Source: CANJBX01 sp041487815
Lineage (GTDB): Bacteria > Pseudomonadota > Alphaproteobacteria > Rhizobiales > Xanthobacteraceae
Reading direction: 5' to 3'
DNA: 19,543 bases
Assembly: GCA_041487815.1 (NCBI GenBank)
Contig: JBGPOB010000024.1
Coordinates: 1 to 19,543 of the forward strand
The notes beneath the pieces were generated by a model, which ran no database searches, was not told where the DNA came from, and worked only from the letters and a program-made list of their open reading frames with translations. The translations under genes were made by a program, and so were the position numbers. This document shows, in pieces, positions 1 through 7,079 of this stretch (the first letter of the stretch is position 1; each line of letters opens with the position of its first letter).

Positions 1-1011
1 GAATTCAGCCGCGAAACGCGCGACCAGACCCGGCTCGACATCTGCGACCCGGCCGCGATCGCCTGCCGCGCCAGCGTCATCAATCCGGACCTCACCGGAT
101 CGCCGACGGGCGGCGCACCCGTCCAGCACAAGCCGAACAGCACCCGCGCCAATACAATGGCGGGCTACTTCTCCGACCAAGCCAAATGGCAATCGTTTGA
201 ATTTCTGACTTCGGTCCGCTTCGACCGCTTCAGCGCCGTGTACCAGGACCTCGACCAGGCCGTGGTCGCCAATCAGCGGCTGGCACGCACCGACAATCTG
301 TGGAGCTACCGGTTTGGCGTCGTGCATCATCCGACGCCGAACTCGAGCGTTTATGTGGCTTACGGCAATTCCTACAATCCCTCCGCCGAGCAGGGAACGC
401 TTGCAAATCCGAGCCAGGCGGCGCTGGCGCCCGAGCAGACGAAAACGCTCGAAGCCGGCGCCAAGGCGGATGTGCTCGAAGGACGGCTGTCCCTGACCGG
501 CGCCATTTTTCGCATCGACAAACAAAACTTGCGGATCACCGATCCTACCAACAGCACGGTCTCCATTCTTGACGGAACCGCGCAAGTTGACGGTGTCGAG
601 CTGGGGGCGGCGGGCCGGATTACCGACAAGTGGCAGGTGCTCGGCGGTTACAGCTATCTTGCGTCGCAGATCACCGGAACCCGCGACCGCAGCATCGCCG
701 GGCGGCATCTGCCCAATACGCCGCCGAACAACTTCACGCTGTGGACGACCTATGACATCGCGCCGCAGTGGACCGTCGGAGGCGGCGCCATCTACCAGGA
801 CACGGCCTTCGCCAACACCGGCAATACGGCATTCGTCCCCGACTACTGGAAGTTCGATGCCATGCTGAGCTACCGCATCGATCAGAAGTCGAGCCTGCAG
901 CTCAACGTCTACAATCTCACCGACAAGCTCTACTACGCGCAGTATTTCGGCGGCAACGTCGTGCCGGCGTCCGGCCGCTGGGCCTCGCTGACCTATCGGA
1001 TCCGCTGGTGA
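1..1011 (+). CDS. TonB-dependent siderophore receptor, C-terminal part (5' end outside window)
   Basis: The frame is open from base 1 and ends at the TGA at 1009-1011, giving 336 residues of a larger protein; the first ATG, at 157, is internal. The sequence alternates amphipathic strands and turns like an outer-membrane beta-barrel. It contains the family-typical 'NVYNLTDKLYY' stretch near the end and closes with '...YRIRW', the terminal aromatic residue expected of a barrel inserted by the BAM machinery. The Cys-containing loop near the edge ('DICDPAAIACRAS') and a PiuC-type gene directly downstream fit the Fiu/PiuA catecholate receptor subgroup, which imports ferric siderophores with energy from TonB-ExbBD. 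Plug domain, TonB box, signal peptide and promoter (probably Fur-controlled) are outside the window. The TonB-receptor call is firm; the ligand is inferred. Confidence 0.93.
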   Translation, partial: EFSRETRDQTRLDICDPAAIACRASVINPDLTGSPTGGAPVQHKPNSTRANTMAGYFSDQAKWQSFEFLTSVRFDRFSAVYQDLDQAVVANQRLARTDNLWSYRFGVVHHPTPNSSVYVAYGNSYNPSAEQGTLANPSQAALAPEQTKTLEAGAKADVLEGRLSLTGAIFRIDKQNLRITDPTNSTVSILDGTAQVDGVELGAAGRITDKWQVLGGYSYLASQITGTRDRSIAGRHLPNTPPNNFTLWTTYDIAPQWTVGGGAIYQDTAFANTGNTAFVPDYWKFDAMLSYRIDQKSSLQLNVYNLTDKLYYAQYFGGNVVPASGRWASLTYRIRW

Positions 1012-1042
1012 GCCCGCGGCATCGCGCAGGAACCGACCCGTC

Positions 1043-1723
1043 ATGATGGTGCATATTCCCAATGTGTTGACGTCGGAGCAACTCGCGCACTGCCGCGCGG
1101 TCATGCAACGCGCGGACTGGATCGACGGCGCGGCGACCGCGGGACACCAGTCGCGGAAGGTGAAGCACAATCTGCAATTGCCGGAGGATTCCGAGGCCGC
1201 TCGCGAGCTTGGCGGCATCGTCATGGGCGCGTTGGCGCGCAATGCGCTGTTTGTCTCGGCGGTGCTGCCGCAGCAGGTGTTCCCGCCGCTCTTCAACCGC
1301 TACGACGCCGGCATGGTCTTCGGATCGCACGTCGACAACGCCATTCGCGAACACGCCGCGTCAGGCCTGCGCGTGCGCACCGATGTTTCCTCGACGTTGT
1401 TCATCTCCGCGCCAGAGGATTACGACGGCGGCGAGTTGGTCGTCGAAGACACCTATGGCAACCATTCCGTGAAACTGCCGGCCGGCGACATGATCGTCTA
1501 TCCGGGCACCAGCGTTCACAACGTCACGCCGATCACGCGCGGCGCGCGCATTGCCGCGTTCTTCTGGACGCAGAGCCTGATCCGCGATGAGACGAAGCGG
1601 GCGCTGATGTTCGATCTCGACATGTCGATCATCGCTTTGACGCGCGACCACCCTGAGCATCCGAGCGTGGTGCAGCTGACCTCGATCTATCACAATCTAT
1701 TGCGGCAGTGGGCGCAGACGTGA
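1043..1723 (+). CDS. piuC: PKHD-type Fe(II)/2-oxoglutarate hydroxylase (PiuC/YbiX family)
   Basis: 226 residues, essentially the length of E. coli YbiX (about 225) and colinear with it as I remember that protein. The non-haem iron ligands are visible as H96-x-D98 ('SHVDNA') and H159 ('SVHNVTP'), with the 2-oxoglutarate-binding Arg at R169 ('TRGARIA'). Other family signatures are 'PLFNRY', 'YDGGELVV' and 'KLPAGDMIVYP'. It is predicted to be a cytoplasmic 2-oxoglutarate-dependent oxygenase; its true substrate is not established in the family. It follows the TonB receptor by 31 bases on the same strand, the conserved fiu-ybiX/piuA-piuC arrangement, so it is probably co-transcribed and iron-regulated. 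The ATG at 1043 has a weak purine-rich site (gcagga, about 1026-1031); the adjacent ATG at 1046 is equally possible. Confidence 0.93.
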   Translation: MMVHIPNVLTSEQLAHCRAVMQRADWIDGAATAGHQSRKVKHNLQLPEDSEAARELGGIVMGALARNALFVSAVLPQQVFPPLFNRYDAGMVFGSHVDNAIREHAASGLRVRTDVSSTLFISAPEDYDGGELVVEDTYGNHSVKLPAGDMIVYPGTSVHNVTPITRGARIAAFFWTQSLIRDETKRALMFDLDMSIIALTRDHPEHPSVVQLTSIYHNLLRQWAQT

Positions 1724-1738
1724 CCGGCGCGACGCGGC

Positions 1739-2686
1739 TTATGTCGCGGCCCAGGCACGCTTAAGGGTCGCGCCAACATCCGCCAGCACCCGATCGGCCG
1801 CACCGAGATAGCCGGACATCGATGCGAAGCCGTGCATCTGGCCGGGAAAATGCCGAAACGTCACCGGCACCCTGTGGCGTTGAAGCAGCCGCGCGTATTC
1901 TTCGCCTTCGTCGCACAGCGGATCGCAGCCGGCGGTCGCAATGAACGCCGGCGGCAGCGTCGCGATACCGTCCGCGCGCAGCGGCGACACCCGCCAGTCG
2001 TCAATATCGCTTGCATCGTTGAGATAGTGGTCGCGAAACCAGGCCATGATCGCCGTCGTCAGATTGAAGCCGTCGCCGACGCGGCGGAATGAATCCTGCG
2101 TCAAGGACAGGTCGACCGTGGGGTAGAGCAGAACCTGGCACGCAATCCGCGGTCCGCCATGGCGCGCCGCCATCTGGCAGGCGACCGCTGCGAGATTACC
2201 CCCGGCGCTGTCGCCGCCGACCGCCATACGGCCGGAATCGAGCGCAAGACTTGCGGCATTGTCGTTGACCCAGTTGAGCGCGGCCCAGCAATCCTCGACC
2301 GCGGCCGGAAATTTGTGCTCGGGCGCCAGCCGATAATCGACCGACACGACCGCGCAGGCCGCGGCGTTGGCGAGACTGCGGCAAAGATTGTCATGGGTAT
2401 CGATGTCGCAGAACACCCAGCCGCCGCCATGGAAAAATATCAGAACCGGTTGCGCCTCGCCGGCCTTTGGCGCGCGGCTGCGGTAGAGCCGGATCGGAAT
2501 GGCGCCCTGCGGGCCGCTGGCGGGCAAATCCCGCGTTTCCGCGACTGCGGGCTGTGGCTGCTTCAGTGCCGCGCGCATATCGCGCATCTGCTGGCGCGCC
2601 TGCGCCGGGGTGAGCGTTTCGAACGCCGGCCTTGCGGCCTTGATCATGGCGTCGAACAGAATTTGTGCGTCGGGATCGAGCGGCAT
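1739..2686 (-). CDS. Alpha/beta hydrolase, hormone-sensitive-lipase-type carboxylesterase
   Basis: 315 residues with no signal peptide, so probably cytoplasmic. The HSL-family oxyanion motif HGGGW is at residues 86-90 and the nucleophile elbow GDSAGG at 158-163 (Ser160). The remaining triad is predicted as Asp255 ('DPLCDEG') and His285 ('QMHGF'). 'DYRLAPEHKFPAA' (117-129) is typical of this family, and the length matches bacterial HSL esterases. It would hydrolyse short-chain carboxyl esters; the physiological substrate cannot be read from the sequence. It is last in a leftward cluster after the carboxymuconolactone-decarboxylase-like gene, 23 bases away, and is convergent with piuC with only 15 bases between the stops. 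Catalytic competence looks intact. Confidence 0.92.
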   Translation of the reverse strand: MPLDPDAQILFDAMIKAARPAFETLTPAQARQQMRDMRAALKQPQPAVAETRDLPASGPQGAIPIRLYRSRAPKAGEAQPVLIFFHGGGWVFCDIDTHDNLCRSLANAAACAVVSVDYRLAPEHKFPAAVEDCWAALNWVNDNAASLALDSGRMAVGGDSAGGNLAAVACQMAARHGGPRIACQVLLYPTVDLSLTQDSFRRVGDGFNLTTAIMAWFRDHYLNDASDIDDWRVSPLRADGIATLPPAFIATAGCDPLCDEGEEYARLLQRHRVPVTFRHFPGQMHGFASMSGYLGAADRVLADVGATLKRAWAAT

Positions 2687-2709
2687 TTCTACTTCTCACA
2701 AATTGGAAT

Positions 2710-3258
2710 TCATGCGAGCGGCGGCGCGACGCCGTCCGGCAACGGAATCTCGTGCGCGTTCAAGGTCATTGCAACCATCGTGTAGTAGCCGATCAGCGCG
2801 GTCAGCTCGACCGTGGCAACGACACCGAAGCGGTCAAGGACGCGCTGATAGGTCGCCGCGGCGATCTTCGTGTGTTCGTTGAGTTCGCGCGCGAAGGCAT
2901 GGATCGCCAGAAGATCGGCGTCGTCGGTCGGCGGAACGGCGCGGTTGCGCACGGCATCGATCAAGCTTTGAGAAAGCCCCGCCTGTTGCGCCATCTGTTC
3001 GTGGATGTGCCATTCAAGCTGGCAGTTGCAGTGGCGCGCGGTGACGAGAATGGCCAGCTCGGAAAGCCTTGCCGGCAGCGAGATACGATAGCGCAGCAAT
3101 TCGCCCAACTGCTGCCACTTGTCGGCCAGCTCCGGCCGGTGCAGCGCCGCGCGCAGCGGACCGCGCAATGCACCACGCGGACCATTGACGATCGCGTCAT
3201 AGACCTTGCGTTGCTCCGGGGTCATGGTTTCCGGCGTCGGCAACGGGATGCGCGCCAC
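2710..3258 (-). CDS. Carboxymuconolactone decarboxylase (CMD/AhpD-like) family protein
   Basis: 182 residues from a GTG start at 3258. The in-frame ATG at 3297 would add 13 residues but has no comparable ribosome site, and family members as I remember them begin close to 'ARIPLPTPETMTPEQ'. The protein is all-helical with the CMD core (ATG-based residues 78-105): 'LSELAIL' followed by 'ARHCNCQLEWHIHEQM'. In that numbering Cys90, Cys92, His97 and His99 fall where AhpD carries CxxC plus His, but the spacing here is C-x-C, so AhpD-type peroxidase chemistry is doubtful. Many relatives are annotated only by family and sit in aromatic or xenobiotic catabolic clusters. It lies between the glutathione S-transferase and the esterase on the same strand, probably as one transcript. 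Exact reaction unknown. Confidence 0.88.
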   Translation of the reverse strand: MARIPLPTPETMTPEQRKVYDAIVNGPRGALRGPLRAALHRPELADKWQQLGELLRYRISLPARLSELAILVTARHCNCQLEWHIHEQMAQQAGLSQSLIDAVRNRAVPPTDDADLLAIHAFARELNEHTKIAAATYQRVLDRFGVVATVELTALIGYYTMVAMTLNAHEIPLPDGVAPPLA

Positions 3259-3264
3259 GTCACT

Positions 3265-3270
3265 CTCCTC
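3265..3270 (-). promoter_or_regulatory. Shine-Dalgarno site deciding the GTG start of the CMD-family gene
   Basis: The minus strand reads GAGGAG, then six bases, then GTG (3258-3256). This is a strong site at good spacing. The upstream ATG at 3297 has no such site, which favours GTG. Confidence 0.7.
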
Positions 3271-3303
3271 GCGATCGCTCCAATCGGGCATTTCCATTCG
3301 CGA

Positions 3304-3915
3304 TCATGAATCGTCGACCGCCTCGGTCGCGTGCGCCGACGGCCGCGCGCAAAATGTCGCATGCCAGTCCGCGAGGCGGGGGTGGCCGCTGCGCCATGGC
3401 TGCGCAGAAAACCGGAAATCCAGATAGGACAGCGCGCAGCCGATCGCGATGTGACCGATCGTGAAGCCCGAGGCCGCGAGCGCGCCGGCCTCGCGTTCGA
3501 GCGCGGCCAGCGTCGCCTCCCGCCGTTTCGCGAAGCTGGCGAGGTGGGCATCGGATTTTTCTGCGCGCATGGTCTCGCCGCGCCAGAGCACCAGAAAATC
3601 CAGCATGCCGTCGCCGAGCGCCTGCCGGCGCAGGGCCGTAAAACGCGCGCCGCGCTCGGCCGGAAACAGCTTCGGCCCGCCGTGCAACGTATCGAGGTAT
3701 TCGCAGATCACGCGGGAATCGTAGAGCGGCGCGCCGTCGTCGAGGACCAGCGTCGGGATTTTCGACAGCGGGTTGTCGCGCATCAGTTCGGCATGCGGCT
3801 TGGTTGCGGCCGCGACCGAGCGCACGCGCTCGATGCGATCGACGACGCCGACCTCGTGCGCCACGATCATCACCTTGCGGACGAATGGCGAGCGCGGCGA
3901 CCAGTGCAGCTTCAT
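3304..3915 (-). CDS. Glutathione S-transferase family protein
   Basis: 203 residues from the ATG at 3915. An in-frame ATG at 4008 would add 31 residues that do not look like GST sequence, while 'MKLHWSPRSPFVRKV' is a canonical GST beginning. The N-terminal thioredoxin-like domain (about 1-78) has the catalytic Ser/Cys region at residues 6-10 (SPRSP), the cis-proline as I53-P54 in 'SKIPTL', and the glutathione gamma-glutamyl contact 'DSRVI' (66-70). The remainder is the helical C-terminal domain. It resembles the YibF-like GST group. It is the first gene of a leftward cluster with the CMD-family and esterase genes and is divergent from the Bug gene. It may conjugate or isomerise electrophilic catabolic intermediates, but the substrate is unknown. 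The last residues are serine/alanine-rich and non-diagnostic. Confidence 0.9.
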   Translation of the reverse strand: MKLHWSPRSPFVRKVMIVAHEVGVVDRIERVRSVAAATKPHAELMRDNPLSKIPTLVLDDGAPLYDSRVICEYLDTLHGGPKLFPAERGARFTALRRQALGDGMLDFLVLWRGETMRAEKSDAHLASFAKRREATLAALEREAGALAASGFTIGHIAIGCALSYLDFRFSAQPWRSGHPRLADWHATFCARPSAHATEAVDDS

Positions 3916-4030
3916 TGGAGATCCCAGAATTCGTTGAACATTACATGGGAATACTAGGATTTCACGGTGGCACGCGCTACGCTGGTCGCGGCATGACAGG
4001 TCGGGCAATTATCGGGGTTAGGAGCGCGCG
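3916..4030. promoter_or_regulatory. Divergent promoter region between the GST and Bug genes
   Basis: These 115 non-coding bases separate a minus-strand and a plus-strand gene, so they must hold the promoters of both, at least in part. The stretch around 3934-3960 is AT-richer than its surroundings. AGGAG at 4020-4024 is the ribosome site for the Bug gene. I see no convincing -35/-10 pair or strong operator palindrome. Confidence 0.45.
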
Positions 4031-5008
4031 ATGAACACAGCATTTCTGCGATGCGTGGCGTGGGCCGCGGCCCTGGCAAGCGCGATCGTTGTGGGTGGTG
4101 CTTCCGCGCAGACCTATCCCAGCCATCCGATCACGCTGGTCAACCCGTACGCCGCTGGGGGGCCTGCCGATGTGCTGGCGCGCACGATCACCGAGCCGAT
4201 GGGCGCCATGCTCGGGCAGCAGATCGTGCTGCTCAACAAGCCGGGCGGCGCCACCGCGATTGCTGCCTCCTATGTCGCGACCGCGCCCAAGGACGGCTAC
4301 ACGCTGATGATCTCAAGCGCGTCGGCGCATATCGTCACGCCGTTGCTGGCGAAAGTGAACTACGACGGGATGCGCGATTTCGCATTCGTATGCATGATCG
4401 CGAGCGTTCCGAACGTGCTGGTGACGCGGGCGTCGCTGCCGGCAAAATCAGTCAACGAACTCATCGCGCTGGCCAAGACCGACCCCGGCAAGCTCACCTA
4501 TGCGTCGGTCGGCAACGGCAGCCAGCCGCACCTTGCCGGCGAATTGTTACAGCAGATGAGCGGCACAAAGCTGATCCACGTGCCCTACAAGGGCGCGGCG
4601 CCGGCGACCATCGATCTTCTGTCCGGGCAGATCGATCTCGGAATTCTCAACGCTCCGCCGCTGCTCGAACATATCAAAGCCGGCAAGCTGAACGCGCTCG
4701 GCGTGGCCTCGCTCAAGCGCACGCCTCAGCTACCGGACGTGCCGACGCTCGACGAACTCGGTCTCAAGGGCTTCGACGTCGTGACCTGGTATGGCATCTC
4801 CGCGCCCGCCGGCACGCCCGCGGTGGTCGTGGAGAAGCTCGCCGCGGCGTTCGAAAGATCGCTCGCGCTCCCCGAAGTCAGAAGCAAGCTTGCCGCGCTC
4901 GGCGTTGAACCATCCTATCTTTCGCCCGCCGACTTCGTTGGCTATCTCGGCAGCGATGCCAAGCGTCTCGGCGACCTGATCAAGACCGCGCATATCAACA
5001 CGCAATAA
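4031..5008 (+). CDS. Bug-family tripartite-tricarboxylate-type solute-binding protein
   Basis: 325 residues, the usual Bug length. A Sec signal peptide covers about residues 1-26 (hydrophobic core 'AAALASAIVVGGASA', cleavage before QTYP), so the protein is periplasmic. Family hallmarks follow: 'PITLVNPYAAGGPADVLAR' (33-51), 'NKPGGA' (69-74), 'APKDGYTL', 'HVPYKGAAPA' and 'GISAPAGTP'. Bug proteins bind carboxylates, amides or aromatic acids and deliver them to TctAB-type permeases, or act as sensors. No tctA or tctB is present here, so this is an orphan receptor, as is common in this family. The ATG is preceded by AGGAG with six bases of spacing. The crotonase gene follows after 33 bases, suggesting uptake of a compound that is metabolised by its neighbours. 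Confidence 0.93.
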   Translation: MNTAFLRCVAWAAALASAIVVGGASAQTYPSHPITLVNPYAAGGPADVLARTITEPMGAMLGQQIVLLNKPGGATAIAASYVATAPKDGYTLMISSASAHIVTPLLAKVNYDGMRDFAFVCMIASVPNVLVTRASLPAKSVNELIALAKTDPGKLTYASVGNGSQPHLAGELLQQMSGTKLIHVPYKGAAPATIDLLSGQIDLGILNAPPLLEHIKAGKLNALGVASLKRTPQLPDVPTLDELGLKGFDVVTWYGISAPAGTPAVVVEKLAAAFERSLALPEVRSKLAALGVEPSYLSPADFVGYLGSDAKRLGDLIKTAHINTQ

Positions 5009-5041
5009 CGATCGTCACGCACCAGAGGCGGATCGCGACCA

Positions 5042-5815
5042 ATGGACCTCGAACAATTCCGCCTAGATATTGCCGAAGGCGTGGCAACCGTCGTGTTCGA
5101 TCGCCCGCCCGTCAACGCGCAAAACCGCCGGACGCGCGAGGAGTTCATCCGGTTGTTTGATGCGCTCGGCGATCGCGACGACGTTCGCGTCGTGATCCTT
5201 ACCGGCACCGGCGAAATGTTTTCCGCGGGCGCCGACATCAAAGAGCGCGTCGACCTGGTGCACGAGCCGGGCGACTACGTGCGGCACAATCGATTGGCGC
5301 GCGAATTCTTCTACGCGGCGCGCGACTGCGCGCGGCCGGTGATTGCGGCGGTCAACGGTCCGGCGCTGGGCGCGGGCTTCGCGCTCGCGCTCGCCTGTGA
5401 CATCGTGCTGGCGTCGGACAATGCCATCTTCGCGATGCCGGAGATCAACGTCGGGCTGGCGGGCGGCGCCGGTTTTTTGATGGAGCACTTCGGGCGTTCG
5501 AAGGCGCGTGCGATGTATTTTACCGGCCGGCGGGTCAACGCGGCGGAGTTGCACCGGCTCGGCGTGATCGAAGCCTGCGTGCCGCGTGGCGAGTTGATGA
5601 AAGCGGCGCTCGACATCGCGCGCGATATCGCCGCCAAAAGCCCGCTGGCCGTGCGCCAGATCAAGCGCACGCTCAACACCATCGAGGAAATGCCGGTGCG
5701 CGACGCCTATCGCTTTGAGCAGACCGTGACGGTGGAGTTGTCGCATTCGGAGGATGCGCGCGAGGCGCAGCGCGCGTTTCTCGAAAAACGCAAGCCCGAG
5801 TTCAAGGGACGCTAA
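5042..5815 (+). CDS. Enoyl-CoA hydratase/isomerase (crotonase) family protein
   Basis: 257 residues, standard crotonase length. The CoA/oxyanion-hole segments are 'SAGADIKE' (61-68) and 'NGPALGAG' (105-112), and 'FTGRRVNAAEL' and 'SPLAVRQIKRTL' are typical later motifs. Compared with rat mitochondrial enoyl-CoA hydratase (Glu144 and Glu164), the second glutamate is present as Glu134 in 'MPEINVG', but the first position is Ala114 ('GAGFALAL' in place of 'GGGCEL'). The protein is therefore a crotonase fold with one acid/base residue missing; isomerase, hydrolase or lyase chemistry is as plausible as hydration. It lies 33 bases after the Bug gene and 103 bases before the ring-cleavage dioxygenase, in keeping with catabolism of a CoA-activated or ring-cleaved acid. 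The natural substrate is unknown. Confidence 0.92.
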   Translation: MDLEQFRLDIAEGVATVVFDRPPVNAQNRRTREEFIRLFDALGDRDDVRVVILTGTGEMFSAGADIKERVDLVHEPGDYVRHNRLAREFFYAARDCARPVIAAVNGPALGAGFALALACDIVLASDNAIFAMPEINVGLAGGAGFLMEHFGRSKARAMYFTGRRVNAAELHRLGVIEACVPRGELMKAALDIARDIAAKSPLAVRQIKRTLNTIEEMPVRDAYRFEQTVTVELSHSEDAREAQRAFLEKRKPEFKGR

Positions 5816-5835
5816 GATCAGCGCCCTTCGGCGTC

Positions 5836-5849
5836 GCACAACGTTGTGC
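5836..5849. promoter_or_regulatory. Perfect 14-bp palindrome upstream of the dioxygenase gene (candidate operator)
   Basis: GCACAACGTTGTGC is a perfect inverted repeat without a spacer, centred about 76 bases before the dioxygenase ATG. Its size and symmetry suit a dimeric repressor such as a MarR-, IclR- or TetR-type protein. No regulator gene lies in the window, so the binding partner is unknown. Confidence 0.4.
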
Positions 5850-5865
5850 CTGCGCTATGACGCGG

Positions 5866-5879
5866 TATCATATTTGATA
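5866..5879. promoter_or_regulatory. AT-rich imperfect palindrome before the dioxygenase gene
   Basis: TATCATATTTGATA is a 7+7 inverted repeat with one mismatched pair, lying in the only AT-rich patch of this spacer, 39 bases before the ATG. It may be a second operator half or part of a promoter -10 region. The evidence is pattern only. Confidence 0.3.
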
Positions 5880-5918
5880 AGGCGCCTGCCGCCTGAAAGA
5901 ACGTAGAGGACCGTTGCC

Positions 5919-6902
5919 ATGCCACTGCCGAAGCACGTTTTCGATCCGCCGTTTAATGTGGTGCGGTCGAGCCATGTCGTGCTTGGCGTAACCGACCTTG
6001 ACCGCAGTCTTGCCTTCTACCAGATGACGCTTGGCCTGTGCGTCGAGGACCGCACCGGTGACTGCGTCTATCTGCGTGCGGTCGAGGAACGGCAACATCA
6101 TTCGTTGGTGCTCAAGCGCACGAGCGCTCCGGCCTGCGAACGCATCGGCTTCAAGCTCGCCAGCGAGGAAGACCTCGACAAGGCGGCGGCGTTTTGCAAG
6201 GCCAAGGGGCTGCGCCACGCGTTCGTGAAAGCGCCGTATCAGGGGCGCACGCTGCACGTAACCGACCCCTTCGGCATGCCGGTTGAGTTTTATTTTACGA
6301 TGGAAAAGCGCGAACGGTTGCTGCAGCAATACGGCCGCTACAAGGGCGTGCATGCGCAGCGCCTCGATCATTTCAACATTTTCTCCCCGGAACTGCAGGA
6401 CGCGATCGAGTTCTACGCGCTGCTCGGCTTCCGAATGACGGAATATACCGAGGAAGACGGCAAGGACGGTCGCATCATCGCCGCCTGGATGCACCGCAAG
6501 GGCAATGTTCACGACCTCGCGTTCACCAACGGCAAGGGGCCGCGCCTGCACCATCTTGCGTACTGGGTGCCGTCGCCGATCAACATCATCCATCTGTGCG
6601 ACGTGATGGCCTCGACCGGATACCTCGATAACATGGAGCGCGGCCCCGGCCGCCACGGCATTTCAAATGCGTTTTTCCTCTATGTGCGGGATCCGGATGG
6701 GCACCGCACCGAGTTCTACGCATCCGACTACCAGACCATGGATCCCGACCATGAGCCGCTGCGCTGGTCGGTGCGCGACCCGCGCCGGCAGACGCTGTGG
6801 GGCCAGCCGGCTCCGCGCTCGTGGTTCGAGGAAGGAATGCAGTTCACGAATCAGCCGGTGCGCGAAGCCCTGTTCAGGGCCGACGTGATCATCGCGGCGT
6901 AG
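5919..6902 (+). CDS. Type I extradiol (VOC-fold) dioxygenase, homoprotocatechuate 2,3-dioxygenase-like
   Basis: 327 residues with two VOC modules (about 15-130 and 146-270) and a C-terminal tail. The second module carries the Fe/Mn ligands His151 ('LDHFNIF'), His212 ('LHHLAYW') and Glu265 ('RTEFY'). Other residues line up, with a constant offset of two to four, with Brevibacterium HPCD: Asn153 (N157), Trp190 (W192), the catalytic His198 (H200), His246 (H248) and Tyr255 (Y257). It should therefore cleave a catechol ring next to the hydroxyls using O2 in the cytoplasm; 3,4-dihydroxyphenylacetate or a related catecholic acid is the best guess. AGAGGA at 5905-5910 with eight bases of spacing supports the start. 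No hpa dehydrogenase, isomerase or decarboxylase genes accompany it. Catechol 2,3-dioxygenase activity on another substrate is the main alternative. Confidence 0.92.
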   Translation: MPLPKHVFDPPFNVVRSSHVVLGVTDLDRSLAFYQMTLGLCVEDRTGDCVYLRAVEERQHHSLVLKRTSAPACERIGFKLASEEDLDKAAAFCKAKGLRHAFVKAPYQGRTLHVTDPFGMPVEFYFTMEKRERLLQQYGRYKGVHAQRLDHFNIFSPELQDAIEFYALLGFRMTEYTEEDGKDGRIIAAWMHRKGNVHDLAFTNGKGPRLHHLAYWVPSPINIIHLCDVMASTGYLDNMERGPGRHGISNAFFLYVRDPDGHRTEFYASDYQTMDPDHEPLRWSVRDPRRQTLWGQPAPRSWFEEGMQFTNQPVREALFRADVIIAA

Positions 6903-6925
6903 GTCAGATCGCAACCCGCCTGCGG

Positions 6926-7070
6926 CTGTCATTGCGAGCGACCCGTCTACGCAAGGCTTCGACGGGCTTGCTGCCTGCCCGCCGAAGCTTTAGCGAAGGC
7001 GGGAGCGAAGCAATCCCGTACCGCACGCCGAGATTGCTTCGTCGCGCTGACGCGCTCTTCGCAATGACAG
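6926..7070. repeat. Intergenic palindromic dispersed repeat, copy 1
   Basis: 145 bases bounded by perfect 11-bp inverted termini, ctgtcattgcg (6926-6936) and cgcaatgacag (7060-7070). The interior includes the subrepeats gaagcaatc and gattgcttc. Bases 6977-7013 (37 bp) recur exactly, inverted, at 14661-14697. It fills the convergent junction between the dioxygenase and SnoaL-like genes, where a folded transcript could end or protect mRNA. 'cattgcgag...ctcgcaatg' palindromes of this kind are common in Bradyrhizobium-like genomes. No transposase is present, so it is likely a non-autonomous, REP-like element. Confidence 0.85.
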
Positions 7071-7079
7071 CACCGCGCC

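Noticed and set aside
1..6. GAATTC at the left edge as a cloning junction
   Set aside because: The frame of the TonB receptor reads normally from base 1 and the same hexamer occurs elsewhere in the window, so this may be chance. It cannot be tested here.
1724..1738. Short gcgac/gtcgc inverted repeat at the piuC-esterase junction as a bidirectional terminator
   Set aside because: The stem is only five pairs with a long loop and no T run, and it overlaps the esterase stop region.
6926..7070. Intergenic repeats as insertion sequences or classic terminators
   Set aside because: There is no transposase frame and no stem followed by a T run. They are better described as non-autonomous palindromic repeats.
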